Source: UBA4615 sp046046245 (lineage in GTDB: Bacteria; Pseudomonadota; Gammaproteobacteria; Burkholderiales; Burkholderiaceae_E). Taken from it: DNA of 64,000 nt. This document shows positions 50,899-61,158 of the stretch, in pieces. The position numbers were made by a program, and so were the translations under genes. The notes under the pieces are model-generated. The model made no database searches, had not been told where the DNA came from, and saw only the letters and a program-made list of their open reading frames with translations. Position 1 is the first letter of the stretch. Each line of letters opens with the position of its first letter. The DNA is taken from positions 22,522 through 86,521 of the forward strand of contig JBJOKE010000049.1 in assembly GCA_046046245.1 (NCBI GenBank). The letters run 5' to 3'.

Positions 50899-53800
50899 TT
50901 GAGCATAGACGGGAGTGATATCCGCAGCGTGCTTGCGGCGCTTCAAAGGCTGGGTGTAAGGGTTGAGGTCGATGGTGACGATCTCCTCTGTCACGTCAGC
51001 GGCGTCGGTCTTCCACCGGACCTAAAGGAGGCCGTGCGCAGAAACAAGCACGCACTGCTCGTGCACTTGCGGCGCATTGCGCGACACAAGCGCTTGCCTC
51101 GCGTGACTCTCGGAGTGCCTTGTACGGAGGCGCCGCTTTCCAGCATCCAGCGCCGCGTCTTGTTTCACGAGCGTCTGCATTCGGAGAGCCCGTTCTACTC
51201 GATGCCGCTTGCGCTGCGCGTGAGTGGCCTGCTGGACGCTGCACGCATGCACGCGGCATGGCAGCATGTCCTCAGGCGGCATCAGGCGCTTGAGAGCTAC
51301 GTCGTACCTGGCGAGCCGACGTTGCAGCGCGTAAGGCCGGGCTCTGCTCCGGGGCTCGAGTTCGTAGACTGGGAGGCTCGTAGGCTTGCTGGCGACGAGA
51401 GCCTGCTCGCGACGGAACTTGCCGAGCAAGCGCGGCCGCTCAAGGCGGATGAGCATGCGCTGGCGGTCGCGCGTCTGTACCGGCTGGCGCCCCGGGACCA
51501 CGTATTACTGATTGCTTTGCATCATCTTGTTGCCGACGGATGGTCAATGGCGATCGTCGTCGAGGACATCTTTACCACGTACGAGGCGTTGCGCAGCGAC
51601 ACGCTGAATCCGCTTGCGCCGTTGACGGCGAACTACTTTGACTACGTTCGCTGGCACGACGCGTATATGCGCAGTGATGCCTTCGCCGAGGATCTTTCGT
51701 ACTGGCGCGATGGCCTCGAGGGCGCGCCACACAGCTTCGATCCTTTGCCGGCATTCGCGTCCGGCGCCGAACCGAAGCGTGGCGGGCCGTTGTACGGACG
51801 CGAGCGGCATATCTCCGATGCGCGTCTTTACGATGAGATCGGCGCGTGGGCTTCGGCGCACGGCGGTACCGTGCACTCGGTCCTTCTGTCGGCGTGGGCA
51901 GCGTTGCTGCACCATTGGGGCGCGCGCGACGACCTCGTGGTTGGAACTGTCGTTGCCGGGCGGCCGGCGCTCGAGTTCGACCGGGTTGTGGGCTGCTTCA
52001 TCAATGTACTTCCGCTGCGCGTGCGGATTCGACCCGAGGGTGATTTCGAGGCACACCACGCTGCGGTAATGGAGACCCTGCTCGTTGCATACGAGCACCA
52101 GCACTGCCCGCTCGAAAGCATCGTGCAAGCGGTGAACCCGGAGCGCGGCACCGACTCGAGTCCGCTCTTCAATACCGGTCTGCTGTTGCAGAACTACCCC
52201 GTGCCCGACGCCCCCAGCGGGGATCTGGACTTCAGGGTGGTGCCATTTGAGCGCCAAGGCGGATCTCTCGATCTGCGGCTAGTCGCCGGGCTGGTTGACG
52301 GAAAGTTCGTGTTGCTCCTCGAGTACAGCACAGCATTGCTGGACGCGGGGACGGCACGCCAACTCATGCAGGCCTACGTCAGCTTGCTCGACGCAATACG
52401 GGTGCAGCCGAGGACTCCGCTTGTTCACCTGCTCACCGCTCTCGACTGGGGTGTGTTGCGCGTAAGGCAGCGGGTTGTCGCCGCGGCCAACTTTACCGTC
52501 GAGCCCATCGCCGATGCCTTTGAGTTTTGGCGGCGGGAGTTGAATCTGCCCCATGCGCTTCGCTTCGCACCGTATGACCAGGTTATGCAGTCTCTCCTGG
52601 ACCCGGAGAGTCTCATGCGTCGGCATAGTGACCAGAATGCAGTGTTCCTGCGGCTGGAGGAGTGGCTTCAGGACGGGGGCACAGTCTCAGGCAGTGCACT
52701 CGTCGCCAAGACTGAGCTCTTCGCGGATGCATGCCTCGCCTATCAGGATGGGTGCTTTGCTCCGCTAACCATATGGGTTTGCCCGTCATCGCGGCGCACC
52801 CTCGAAGCGCCCGACGCCGCGCGTGCCATCAAGGAGGCGCACACCCGACTCACCAAGCGCCTTGCAGGCGCGTCGCGCGTTCACCTTCATCTGCCAGAGG
52901 CATACACGCGCAAGTATCCGTTCGAAGAGTCTGAAGACGAGTACACGACCCGCCTTGGGCATATTCCGTATCGGCAGAGAGCCTACACGGCATTTGGAAC
53001 CCTGCTTGCGCGGGAGGTGTCGGCGTGGGTGCGACCTGCGGTGAAGGCGATAGTCCTCGATGCCGACAACACGTTGTGGAGCGGGGTATGTGCTGAGGAT
53101 GGCGCCCGGGGGGTGCTCTTCGATGCCGCGGCCATTGAACTGCAACGGTTCTTCCTTGGGTTGCGAGCGCAAGGGGTGGCGCTATGCCTTTGCAGCAAGA
53201 ACGTGGAGGCCGATGTCCGCCAAGTGTTCGAAGAGCATGCGGAGAGCCCGCTGCGCTGGACGGACTTCAGCGCGCACCGCATCAACTGGCTGCCCAAATC
53301 GCAGAACATCCTTGAGATCGCCGCCGAGTTGAACATCGGGCTTGACGCGATCGTGTTCGTCGACGACAACCCGGCCGAATGCGGGGAGGTAGAGGCGCAC
53401 TGTCCCGAGGTGCTAAGTCTGCAGCTTCCCGAGGCGCGAGAGGATATCGCGGCATTTCTGTATGGCGTTTGGGAGTTGGATGTAGTTCATCCAGCTCCGG
53501 GCGCATTGCTGCGGCTGGAGACCTATCGGCTGAATGCCGAGCGCGCAGAGCTGCGACGGCACAGCACGGATCTGCAGGATTACCTGCGTCAGCTACAGGT
53601 TCAGATCACGCTGCGCGCCATGCGCAATGCCGACTTTGAACGGGCCGCGGAACTTACCCGACGCACTAGCCAGTTCAACTTCAGTGGGCGCTACAAAAGC
53701 GTGGCGGAACTCGCTGCATGGTGCGCCCGGGCGTGTAACGCGGCGTATGTGGTCGAGGTCGAGGACCGATTCGGCGTCTATGGCCTTACGGGTGTCGTGC

Positions 53801-54066
53801 TGTGTGAGCTGTCGGCCGAAGGGTGCGAGATCGACACCTTTGTTCTCAGTTGCCGCGTTCTCGGCAAGTGCGTTGAGCATGAGGTGATGAACCGGCTTGA
53901 GGCCTCGATGCGTGGGCGCGCCAGCATCATGCGCGCTGAGCTCGTCAAGACCGTGAGGAACTTGCCTGCACAAGACTTTGCCGCTTCTTTCTTTGGCACC
54001 CCGACCTCTGTGGAAGGTACGACGCTGCACTACTTGAAGCCGCTCAACATTGAAGTGGAAACATGA
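50899..54066 (+). CDS. NRPS: TubC docking - condensation - FkbH (glyceryl loading)
   Basis: 1055 residues from TTG 50899, preferred over a longer start because GGGAGG stands just ahead and the TubC-type docking domain (about 3-55, DIRSVLAALQRLGVRVEVDG) then begins at once. A condensation domain follows with HHLVADGWS (His208, His209, Asp213). From about 530 an FkbH region starts (NFTVEPIADAFEFWRRELNLP), its HAD core has LDADNTLWSG (Asp721, Asp723) and VFVDDNPAE, and a C-terminal GNAT-like part ends with LSCRVLGKCVEHEVM. FkbH proteins take a glyceryl group from 1,3-bisphosphoglycerate and place it on a carrier protein. This protein has neither adenylation nor carrier domain; the carrier is at the start of the next protein, whose ATG overlaps this stop. 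Confidence 0.88.
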   Translation: MSIDGSDIRSVLAALQRLGVRVEVDGDDLLCHVSGVGLPPDLKEAVRRNKHALLVHLRRIARHKRLPRVTLGVPCTEAPLSSIQRRVLFHERLHSESPFYSMPLALRVSGLLDAARMHAAWQHVLRRHQALESYVVPGEPTLQRVRPGSAPGLEFVDWEARRLAGDESLLATELAEQARPLKADEHALAVARLYRLAPRDHVLLIALHHLVADGWSMAIVVEDIFTTYEALRSDTLNPLAPLTANYFDYVRWHDAYMRSDAFAEDLSYWRDGLEGAPHSFDPLPAFASGAEPKRGGPLYGRERHISDARLYDEIGAWASAHGGTVHSVLLSAWAALLHHWGARDDLVVGTVVAGRPALEFDRVVGCFINVLPLRVRIRPEGDFEAHHAAVMETLLVAYEHQHCPLESIVQAVNPERGTDSSPLFNTGLLLQNYPVPDAPSGDLDFRVVPFERQGGSLDLRLVAGLVDGKFVLLLEYSTALLDAGTARQLMQAYVSLLDAIRVQPRTPLVHLLTALDWGVLRVRQRVVAAANFTVEPIADAFEFWRRELNLPHALRFAPYDQVMQSLLDPESLMRRHSDQNAVFLRLEEWLQDGGTVSGSALVAKTELFADACLAYQDGCFAPLTIWVCPSSRRTLEAPDAARAIKEAHTRLTKRLAGASRVHLHLPEAYTRKYPFEESEDEYTTRLGHIPYRQRAYTAFGTLLAREVSAWVRPAVKAIVLDADNTLWSGVCAEDGARGVLFDAAAIELQRFFLGLRAQGVALCLCSKNVEADVRQVFEEHAESPLRWTDFSAHRINWLPKSQNILEIAAELNIGLDAIVFVDDNPAECGEVEAHCPEVLSLQLPEAREDIAAFLYGVWELDVVHPAPGALLRLETYRLNAERAELRRHSTDLQDYLRQLQVQITLRAMRNADFERAAELTRRTSQFNFSGRYKSVAELAAWCARACNAAYVVEVEDRFGVYGLTGVVLCELSAEGCEIDTFVLSCRVLGKCVEHEVMNRLEASMRGRASIMRAELVKTVRNLPAQDFAASFFGTPTSVEGTTLHYLKPLNIEVET

Positions 54067-57000
54067 AGAAGCATCTTGCCGGACGGACGCAGACACTTCG
54101 GTCGCTTGAGTCGATTGAGGAAGCCATGTCGCGCTCTCGGGCGGGACGTGCTCACCGTGAGCGGCCGCCGTTCGAGGCGCCGCACGCGGGTACCGAGGTA
54201 GAGGTCGCGCGGATCTGGACCTCCGTTCTGCGGCTGCAGGATGTCGGCCGCATGGACAACTTCTTCGCGTTGGGCGGTCATTCACTGCAGGCAACGCAGG
54301 TTTTGGCCAAAGTCCGCGACGTGCTGGGTAAGGAACTGCCCCTCGCGGCTCTCTTCGACGCGCCAGTGCTGGTCGACTTTGCCGCGAAGGTGGACCGCCA
54401 CGCCACTACCTCTGCATCCGCTATAGCGGTGCTTTCACGCGAGGGGAAGCTGCCTTTATCGCATGCGCAGCAGCGGCTCTGGTTTCTGCACCAGTACGAA
54501 GCGGCGCGTGCAAGCTACAACATTGTCGCGCGGCTGAATGTGACGGGTGCGGGTGTCTCCGCGGAGGCGCTGTCGAGGGTTCTCCGTCGGCTGGTCGAGC
54601 GTCATGAGCCGTTGCGTACCGCCTTTCGTACCAGCGATGGCGTGGCGTTCCAGGAGGTTCGACCCGCTTCCATGGTCCCGGTGCAGTTCGTCGATCTGTC
54701 CGAAGTGTCCATGCCGGAAGCTGAGCGCCGCGCGGCCGCGTGTCTGCAACAGGACGCCGCGACGCCGTTCGATCTGAGCTCAGGTTTGATGCTGCGTGCA
54801 GTGCTGGTGCGCCTTGGCGCCTCGCGACACGTGATGCAGTTGACGCTGCATCACATCGCTTCCGACGGTTGGTCTATGGGAGTGGTGGTGCGCGAGGTAG
54901 CGCAGATCTATAGCGCGCAACTGGCTGGCGAGTCCGACGCCTTGCCTCCGCTGCCGGTGCAGTACGTTGACTATGCGGCGTGGCAGAGAGAGCGGCTTTC
55001 CGGCGCATTGCTGGAGACGCACCTGGCCTTCTGGCGACGTCAATTGGAGGGTGTACCGGCGCGGCTCGAGCTTCCTACCGACCGCCCGCGACCTGTACAT
55101 CAGACGTTTGCCGGTGCATCGGTGGACTTCCGCATTGCGCCGCCATTGAGCGAACGATTGCGTGAGCTTGCCGAAGATCACGGTGCGACGCTGTTCATGG
55201 TTCTGCAGGCCGCGTTCGCAGTCTTGCTGCATCGCTACAGCGGCCAGTGCGATATCTGCATTGGCACGCCGGTTGCCGGACGGCCTCGCGCTGAACTGGA
55301 AGGCCTAGTTGGGTGTTTTGTAAACACCTTGGCGCTTCGGTACCGCATCGAACCGGCCCTGACCTTCGTCGCCTTTCTCGAGGCGGCGAAGTCGACGGTA
55401 CTGGAGGCCTTCGCACATCAGGAGCTGCCGTTCGAGAAGCTGGTGGAGGAGCTGAGGCCGGTTCGCAACCTGAGCCATTCGCCGTACTTTCAGGTGCTTT
55501 TTGCACTGCAGAATGCTCCGCGGCACAAGCTTGAAATTCCCGGAATCGCTTTTGATTCGGTGCCGTTGGCATCCCAAACCGCCAACTTCGACATTACTTG
55601 CAGCCTGACGGAGTCAGACGAAGGGCTGGAAGGAAGGCTCGAGTACAACACGGACCTGTTCGACGACGGAACGATTGGGCGGTTTGCACGGCACTACGAG
55701 GAGCTTCTAAAGAGCATCTCCGAGGACCCGGAAACAACGTTGCAGAACCTGAGGCTGCTGTCTGCGCAGGAAGAACAGCAGATTCTCGTGGAGTGGAACT
55801 CCACGCAGTTCGACTATCCGCGTGACACGCCAGTACACCAGCTGTTCGAGAAGCAGGTACAGCGCGACCCTGGTGCGGTGGCCGTGGTGTACGAGGGAGT
55901 GCACCTCACTTATGGCGATCTGGATGAGAGGGCCAACCAGCTGGCTCGTCACCTGAGAAGCTTGGGCGTAAGCGCAGATGTTCTTGTGGGCCTCTGTTTG
56001 GAACGCTCACTGGATTTGTTGGTTGGGCTGCTCGCGACTCTGAAGGCCGGGGGCGCTTACGTGCCGCTGGATCCGAGCTACCCGGCTGAACGTCTGAAGT
56101 ACATGTTGCTGGATTCGTCGCCGAAGGTCCTGCTCACGCAGGAACGGCTCTTTGCGCAGTTGCCTCCGAGCGAGGCAACGGTCTTGTGCGTGGATCGGGA
56201 TTGGCCGGTAGTGGCAGGCCACAGAAAGGACGATCTTGAGAATCTTGTCGGGCCTGACAACCTTGCCTATGTGATCTACACCTCCGGGTCCACCGGTCGG
56301 CCCAAGGGTGTGGCAGTTCGGCATGGAGGTCTTGCCAACTTTCTGCATTCGATGAGGTGCGAGCCGGGCCTGTGCCGTGACGATGCGGTGGTCTGCCTGA
56401 CGTCGCTGTCTTTCGATATCGCGGCGCTTGAACTGTATCTTCCGCTGATTGTGGGTGCCCGCGTCGTACTCGCGGGCAGTGCGCTCGCGCAGGACCCGCA
56501 ACGCCTTTGCCGTCTGCTGGAGCAGCACCAAGTCACCCTTGTACAGGCCACCCCTTCGACGTGGCACCTGCTGATGGAAGTCGGTTGGTCGCCGGATCGG
56601 CCGGTGAAGGTGTTGTGCGGTGGGGAGGCCCTGCCGGTATCTCTGATGCGCCGGCTTGCGGAGCGATTCGGTGGGGTCTGGAACATGTATGGGCCGACGG
56701 AAACAACCGTCTGGTCTTCGCTTGCGTTCCTGAATTCCGATGCCGGCGTACCTACGATTGGCCGACCCATCGCAAATACCCGCCTCTACGTCCTCGATCG
56801 ACAGATGTCGCCGGTGCCGGTCGGCGTTGCTGGGGAGTTGTACATCGGCGGGGATGGGCTCGCGCGCGGCTATCTGAATCGGCCTGAGCTTTCCGCGGAG
56901 AGGTTCGTCGCTGATCCGTTCGGTGCCGCAGGCGGCCGTCTGTACAGGTCCGGGGACCTCGCACGATTCCGGGCAGACGGCAGTGTTGAATACTTGGGCC

Positions 57001-60000
57001 GTATCGACGATCAGGTGAAGCTGAGAGGCTTCCGCATCGAGCTGGGAGAAATCGAGTCCCTGCTGGAAGCGCAGCCGAGCGTCGAGCGTGCCGCTGTCTT
57101 GCTGCGCGAGGACACGCCAGGGGATAAGCGGCTGGTGGCCTACCTGGTTGCACGCGGGGAGCCGCCGGACCGAGACACGTTGTCAGCTGCGATCTCGAGG
57201 CAGCTGCCCGCCTACATGGTCCCACACACGTACGTGGTGCTTGCCGCGCTGCCGATGACCCCTAACGGGAAGCTCGACCGCAGAGCACTGCCTGCGCCGG
57301 ACGATCGCCGTCGGGAGAGACGCGCGAACATGGAGCCCTGCACTCCGTTGGAGGTAATGCTCGCAGGACTCTGGCGGAGGATCCTGCGGCTTGACGTCAT
57401 CGGCCGACATGACGACTTCTTCGAGCTCGGGGGCCACTCGCTGCTGGTCTTGCAGCTCTCGGCGCGCATCACGGAGGAGACGGGCCGGGAAGTCCCAATG
57501 ACGGAACTCTTTCGTTGCTCGACGCTTGTCGAACAGGCGGCGTTACTCGAGTCCGCGCCACATGCGGATGAACGCGGCGAAGGCGTCATTGCGCTCGAGG
57601 ATGCGGATCATCTGCTCACTGCAGGGCAGCGGCGGCTGTGGCTGTTTCAGCAGATGTTCCCGAACAGCTGCGCCTATCACATGAGCGGGACGATCAACAC
57701 TCCGACCGGGGTGATGTTGAACGCCGCGCGGCTGCGTGAGGTCGTCACGATTCTTCACTCCAGGCACGATGCACTGCGGCTCGTGTTCAGGCAGGTGAAC
57801 GGCGAGCCGCGACAGCGACTCCATCGAGATATGGCGCTGGAGCTCGCCTTTTGCGAGACCTCCGACGAAGCGGAGTTCGAATCCCGGGCCGCGGCGTTCC
57901 TGCGCCAGCCGTTCGACCTTTCACAGGGACCGTTGTTCCGCATCCTTTGCGCGTCGCTTCCCGCAGGCCAAAGAATTTTCTGGGTTATTCACCATATTGT
58001 GGCTGACGGCGTCTCGCTGCGGATACTGGCCGATGAGCTCAAGAGCCTTCTTGAAGGCGGCGCTGCGGCGGCTGACGCGGCAATGCCGCGTCAGCACGGA
58101 TTTCTCGATTTTGTACGCGAGCAGGCGAATGCGGGCCGCAGCGATGCCGCGCGTGCCTATTGGATGGACAAGTACGGATCGCTGCCTCCGCGCGTCGAAC
58201 TTCCGTACGACTTTTCGAGCGAAATCTCCACCGACGGAGCACTCGCGGCATTTTCAGTCTCGGCGCCTGTGGAGGTGTTGGGCGCAATGCGCGACCTTTG
58301 TGTTGAGGAGCGCGTCACCCCGTTCACAGTCCTCTACGCGGCGTTCGTGGTTCTGCTGCACAAGATCACCGGTGCCGTTGATTTGGTGGTGGGCGTTCCG
58401 TTCGCCGGTCGTTCCAATCCGAAGATGCGCAACGCCGTCGGGTTTTTCGTAAACACCGCAGCCATGAGGACCGAGATTGCCCGGGACGCATCTTTCCGCG
58501 CTCTCGTTCGACAGGGGAAGACGGATCTGTTCCAAGCCTATCGCCACCAGGACTACCCGTTCGACAAGATGGTGGAAGACATTGGTGTGCCGGTCGAGGC
58601 AGGTCGTTTTCCCCTCACGTCGGTCTTCCTGAACATGCTCACGCTCTCTTCGAGTGAGACGGAGCTGATGCGGCTGCAAGAGGGCCACCGCATCGTGCGC
58701 GGCGACGCAAAGTTCGACATGGACTGGTATCTGCTGAAGCGGGAAGACACGCTGCTCGTCGACTGCCACTACCGCAGCGCGCTCTTCCTGCCTGAGACAG
58801 TCGAGTTCGTCGTGCGTGCATACCTTGAACTCTTGCACCAGCTTTCCAAGGGCGCTGACGCGCCGTTGGGGGCCTTCAGCCTGCGGGCGGAATTTCCCTC
58901 CGTTGTAAGCACCGCTGTGGCCCCCGGTGATCCGGAGGGTATGCCTCGCTCTGTTGTTGACGCGTTCACGAGGATTGCTGCGCTGAGTCCGGGCGCGATG
59001 GCGATTCGCCACGGCGCCTCGACGCTCACCTATGCTGAACTCGATGCTCGCCGAATCGCACTGGCCGCAAGTCTGCGCGAAGCCGGCGTCACGGCAGGCG
59101 TACTGGTAGCGCTTCTGTACATGCCGTCGGAAGATATGGTGGTAGCTATCCTCGCGGCGCTCACCGTAGGCGCGACGTATGTTCCACTTGACCCGTACCA
59201 TCCTGAGGTCAGACTCGAGGCGATCTGCGCGGATTGCACGCCCGCGCTGCTGTTGGCGGGAGAGGACTGCCGTTCGTTAGCTGAGCAACTTGCCGCCGCG
59301 ACGAGGATCCCACTGCACGGTGCTTCTTGCGGCCAAGTTACCCGGTCGCCTGCCATCGCGCCGTGCAGTGTCGTCGACCGGACAGGCGGCTACATCCTCT
59401 ACACCTCCGGCTCCACCGGGCGCCCGAAGGGCGTTCTGCAATCAGAGCGCAACGTGCTGCTGCACGCGCGGGCCTACATCTCCAGCCTCGGGCTGGACAC
59501 GCGCGACAACCTGCTGTTGCTCGCCTCGTACGCGTTCGATGCTTCCGTTATGGACATCTTCGGGGCGCTGCTGAGCGGCGCCACTCTCACCATCGCAGAT
59601 CCCCGCGCCGCCACACCTGAATCACTGCGCCGCTTAGTCGACGCCGCAAGCGTGACAGTGCTGCATGCTACCCCGACGATGTTCCGCCACGTCATGGGCG
59701 ATTCCGAGGGGTCCGTGCTGGCCGGGCTGCGGTGGGTGGTTCTCGGTGGGGAAGCTGCGACGGCACGCGACATGCAGCTTTTTGAAGCCTGTACCTCGCC
59801 GACCTGCCGCCTCGTCAACGGACTCGGCCCGACTGAATGCACAGTGGCACTGCAGTTTCACACGGGTCACGGTGCCCGTGTAGTGCAACCAATGTCAGCG
59901 GGCTTTCCGGTCCAAGGCGTTGAGGCCATTCTTGAGGGGGAAAACGATACGCCGCTCGCTTTCCACGCTGGAGAGATAACTTTGCGTTCCGACGCGCTTG

Positions 60001-60761
60001 CTTTCGGCTACTGGGGCATGCCGGAGGAGACGGCCGCGGCCTTCAGTACGGACGCCGCCGGACGGCGCTGCTACAAAACCGGCGACGTCGGCCGGCGCTG
60101 GATCGACGGCAGCATCCGCCCGTTGGGTCGACGCGACCAGCAGCTGAAAGTGCGCGGGGTCCGCATCGAGGCCATGGAAGTGGAGCACGCGATCCGCTCG
60201 GTGCCGGGGATTGCCGAAAGCATCTGCCGTGGCGAATCGTCAGCGGACGGAACGTTGGAGCTTGTGGCTTATTGCAAGTGGGATCCAGACAAGAAGCCCG
60301 ACTACTCCGCAGTGCGCAATTTCGTCGCTCGCACGCTGCCGTCCGCGATGTGGCCCTCGCGCTACTGTACGCTGGATCGCGTCGAAGTCACGACAACAGG
60401 CAAGATCGATCGCGCGCACATCCACCTTGGCGTCAGGCCGGAAGAAGCGCTGCAAGCCGAAGCACCCGATCAGTCGATGACACGGATGGAATCGCTGGTT
60501 TGCAAGACCGTAGGCGACATCTTGCGCAAGGTGGGCGTCGCGCCGGCGGACAACTTCTTCGCCCTTGGCGGCAATTCGCTTCAAGCGCTGAGGTTGATCG
60601 CGTCGGTCAGCCACGATTTGGGTGTTGAGATCCCGCTGCACGAGCTGTTCGGGGCGGTAACCCTCCGCGATGTTGCGTTGGTAATTGAGCGGCAGCTGTT
60701 GCTGCGTGGGCTAATGGAGCAGAGCGCGCCAGCGGGCGATGTCGAGACCCTGCGATTCTGA
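54063..60761 (+). CDS. NRPS: T-C-A-T-C-A-T, two elongation modules
   Basis: 2232 residues. Carrier T1 (FFALGGHSL, Ser74); C (HHIASDGWS at 263-271); A (YTSGSTGRPKG from 739, MYGPTETT, LYRSGDLAR, NGKLDRR); T2 (FFELGGHSL, Ser1126); C (HHIVADGVS from 1310); A (YTSGSTGRPKG from 1780, GLGPTEC, YKTGDVGRRW); T3 (FFALGGNSL, Ser2172). By alignment with GrsA the first A domain has pocket residues D-I-L-Q-L-G-M-V-W-K, very close to the glycine code DILQLGLIWK; the second reads D-A-M-H-V-G-G-V-A-K, which I cannot assign. T1 at the N-terminus fits acceptance of glycerate from the preceding FkbH. No epimerase, methylase or thioesterase is present, so the chain passes on. Confidence 0.92.
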   Translation: MKKHLAGRTQTLRSLESIEEAMSRSRAGRAHRERPPFEAPHAGTEVEVARIWTSVLRLQDVGRMDNFFALGGHSLQATQVLAKVRDVLGKELPLAALFDAPVLVDFAAKVDRHATTSASAIAVLSREGKLPLSHAQQRLWFLHQYEAARASYNIVARLNVTGAGVSAEALSRVLRRLVERHEPLRTAFRTSDGVAFQEVRPASMVPVQFVDLSEVSMPEAERRAAACLQQDAATPFDLSSGLMLRAVLVRLGASRHVMQLTLHHIASDGWSMGVVVREVAQIYSAQLAGESDALPPLPVQYVDYAAWQRERLSGALLETHLAFWRRQLEGVPARLELPTDRPRPVHQTFAGASVDFRIAPPLSERLRELAEDHGATLFMVLQAAFAVLLHRYSGQCDICIGTPVAGRPRAELEGLVGCFVNTLALRYRIEPALTFVAFLEAAKSTVLEAFAHQELPFEKLVEELRPVRNLSHSPYFQVLFALQNAPRHKLEIPGIAFDSVPLASQTANFDITCSLTESDEGLEGRLEYNTDLFDDGTIGRFARHYEELLKSISEDPETTLQNLRLLSAQEEQQILVEWNSTQFDYPRDTPVHQLFEKQVQRDPGAVAVVYEGVHLTYGDLDERANQLARHLRSLGVSADVLVGLCLERSLDLLVGLLATLKAGGAYVPLDPSYPAERLKYMLLDSSPKVLLTQERLFAQLPPSEATVLCVDRDWPVVAGHRKDDLENLVGPDNLAYVIYTSGSTGRPKGVAVRHGGLANFLHSMRCEPGLCRDDAVVCLTSLSFDIAALELYLPLIVGARVVLAGSALAQDPQRLCRLLEQHQVTLVQATPSTWHLLMEVGWSPDRPVKVLCGGEALPVSLMRRLAERFGGVWNMYGPTETTVWSSLAFLNSDAGVPTIGRPIANTRLYVLDRQMSPVPVGVAGELYIGGDGLARGYLNRPELSAERFVADPFGAAGGRLYRSGDLARFRADGSVEYLGRIDDQVKLRGFRIELGEIESLLEAQPSVERAAVLLREDTPGDKRLVAYLVARGEPPDRDTLSAAISRQLPAYMVPHTYVVLAALPMTPNGKLDRRALPAPDDRRRERRANMEPCTPLEVMLAGLWRRILRLDVIGRHDDFFELGGHSLLVLQLSARITEETGREVPMTELFRCSTLVEQAALLESAPHADERGEGVIALEDADHLLTAGQRRLWLFQQMFPNSCAYHMSGTINTPTGVMLNAARLREVVTILHSRHDALRLVFRQVNGEPRQRLHRDMALELAFCETSDEAEFESRAAAFLRQPFDLSQGPLFRILCASLPAGQRIFWVIHHIVADGVSLRILADELKSLLEGGAAAADAAMPRQHGFLDFVREQANAGRSDAARAYWMDKYGSLPPRVELPYDFSSEISTDGALAAFSVSAPVEVLGAMRDLCVEERVTPFTVLYAAFVVLLHKITGAVDLVVGVPFAGRSNPKMRNAVGFFVNTAAMRTEIARDASFRALVRQGKTDLFQAYRHQDYPFDKMVEDIGVPVEAGRFPLTSVFLNMLTLSSSETELMRLQEGHRIVRGDAKFDMDWYLLKREDTLLVDCHYRSALFLPETVEFVVRAYLELLHQLSKGADAPLGAFSLRAEFPSVVSTAVAPGDPEGMPRSVVDAFTRIAALSPGAMAIRHGASTLTYAELDARRIALAASLREAGVTAGVLVALLYMPSEDMVVAILAALTVGATYVPLDPYHPEVRLEAICADCTPALLLAGEDCRSLAEQLAAATRIPLHGASCGQVTRSPAIAPCSVVDRTGGYILYTSGSTGRPKGVLQSERNVLLHARAYISSLGLDTRDNLLLLASYAFDASVMDIFGALLSGATLTIADPRAATPESLRRLVDAASVTVLHATPTMFRHVMGDSEGSVLAGLRWVVLGGEAATARDMQLFEACTSPTCRLVNGLGPTECTVALQFHTGHGARVVQPMSAGFPVQGVEAILEGENDTPLAFHAGEITLRSDALAFGYWGMPEETAAAFSTDAAGRRCYKTGDVGRRWIDGSIRPLGRRDQQLKVRGVRIEAMEVEHAIRSVPGIAESICRGESSADGTLELVAYCKWDPDKKPDYSAVRNFVARTLPSAMWPSRYCTLDRVEVTTTGKIDRAHIHLGVRPEEALQAEAPDQSMTRMESLVCKTVGDILRKVGVAPADNFFALGGNSLQALRLIASVSHDLGVEIPLHELFGAVTLRDVALVIERQLLLRGLMEQSAPAGDVETLRF

Positions 60762-60843
60762 TCGGAGTCAAGTGCGAGCTCCGGCTTCCGGGTCGACGAC
60801 ACAGACAGTCAATCTATCGATTGCATAAACGCGCGGGGGCGCA

Positions 60844-61158
60844 ATGGCAGAAGCAGACAGGCAGATTGAGGACGAGATTTCGCGAGTTGTGTCTCGAATC
60901 ATTGCGGATTATCTCGAGGTGGAGGTGGAGCAGGTACACACCTGCTCGTCGTTCGTCGAGCTGCATCCCGACGTGGATTCGCTGGCAATGCTCGAGATTC
61001 AGACCTTGGTTGAGGAGCATTACGGCATGTCCATCGAACTGGACGCACAGAACGATACCTTCCCCATGTGCCTGAAGGACTTGGTGGCGCTGATCATGCG
61101 CATCGGACCCAACGGGCCCGCCGTAGGTGGGGCGAAGACACCGGGCGGCGCGACATGA
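60844..61158 (+). CDS. Free-standing acyl carrier protein
   Basis: 104 residues, acidic helical, with the phosphopantetheine site in DVDSLAML (Ser within DSL), preceded by FVELHP as in ACPs of secondary metabolism. The last 15 residues are a Gly/Pro tail. It overlaps the ketoacyl synthase start by 4 bases (ATGA) and lies 82 bases after the NRPS, within the same run of genes. It probably holds an acyl or ketide intermediate used by the assembly line. Confidence 0.88.
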   Translation: MAEADRQIEDEISRVVSRIIADYLEVEVEQVHTCSSFVELHPDVDSLAMLEIQTLVEEHYGMSIELDAQNDTFPMCLKDLVALIMRIGPNGPAVGGAKTPGGAT

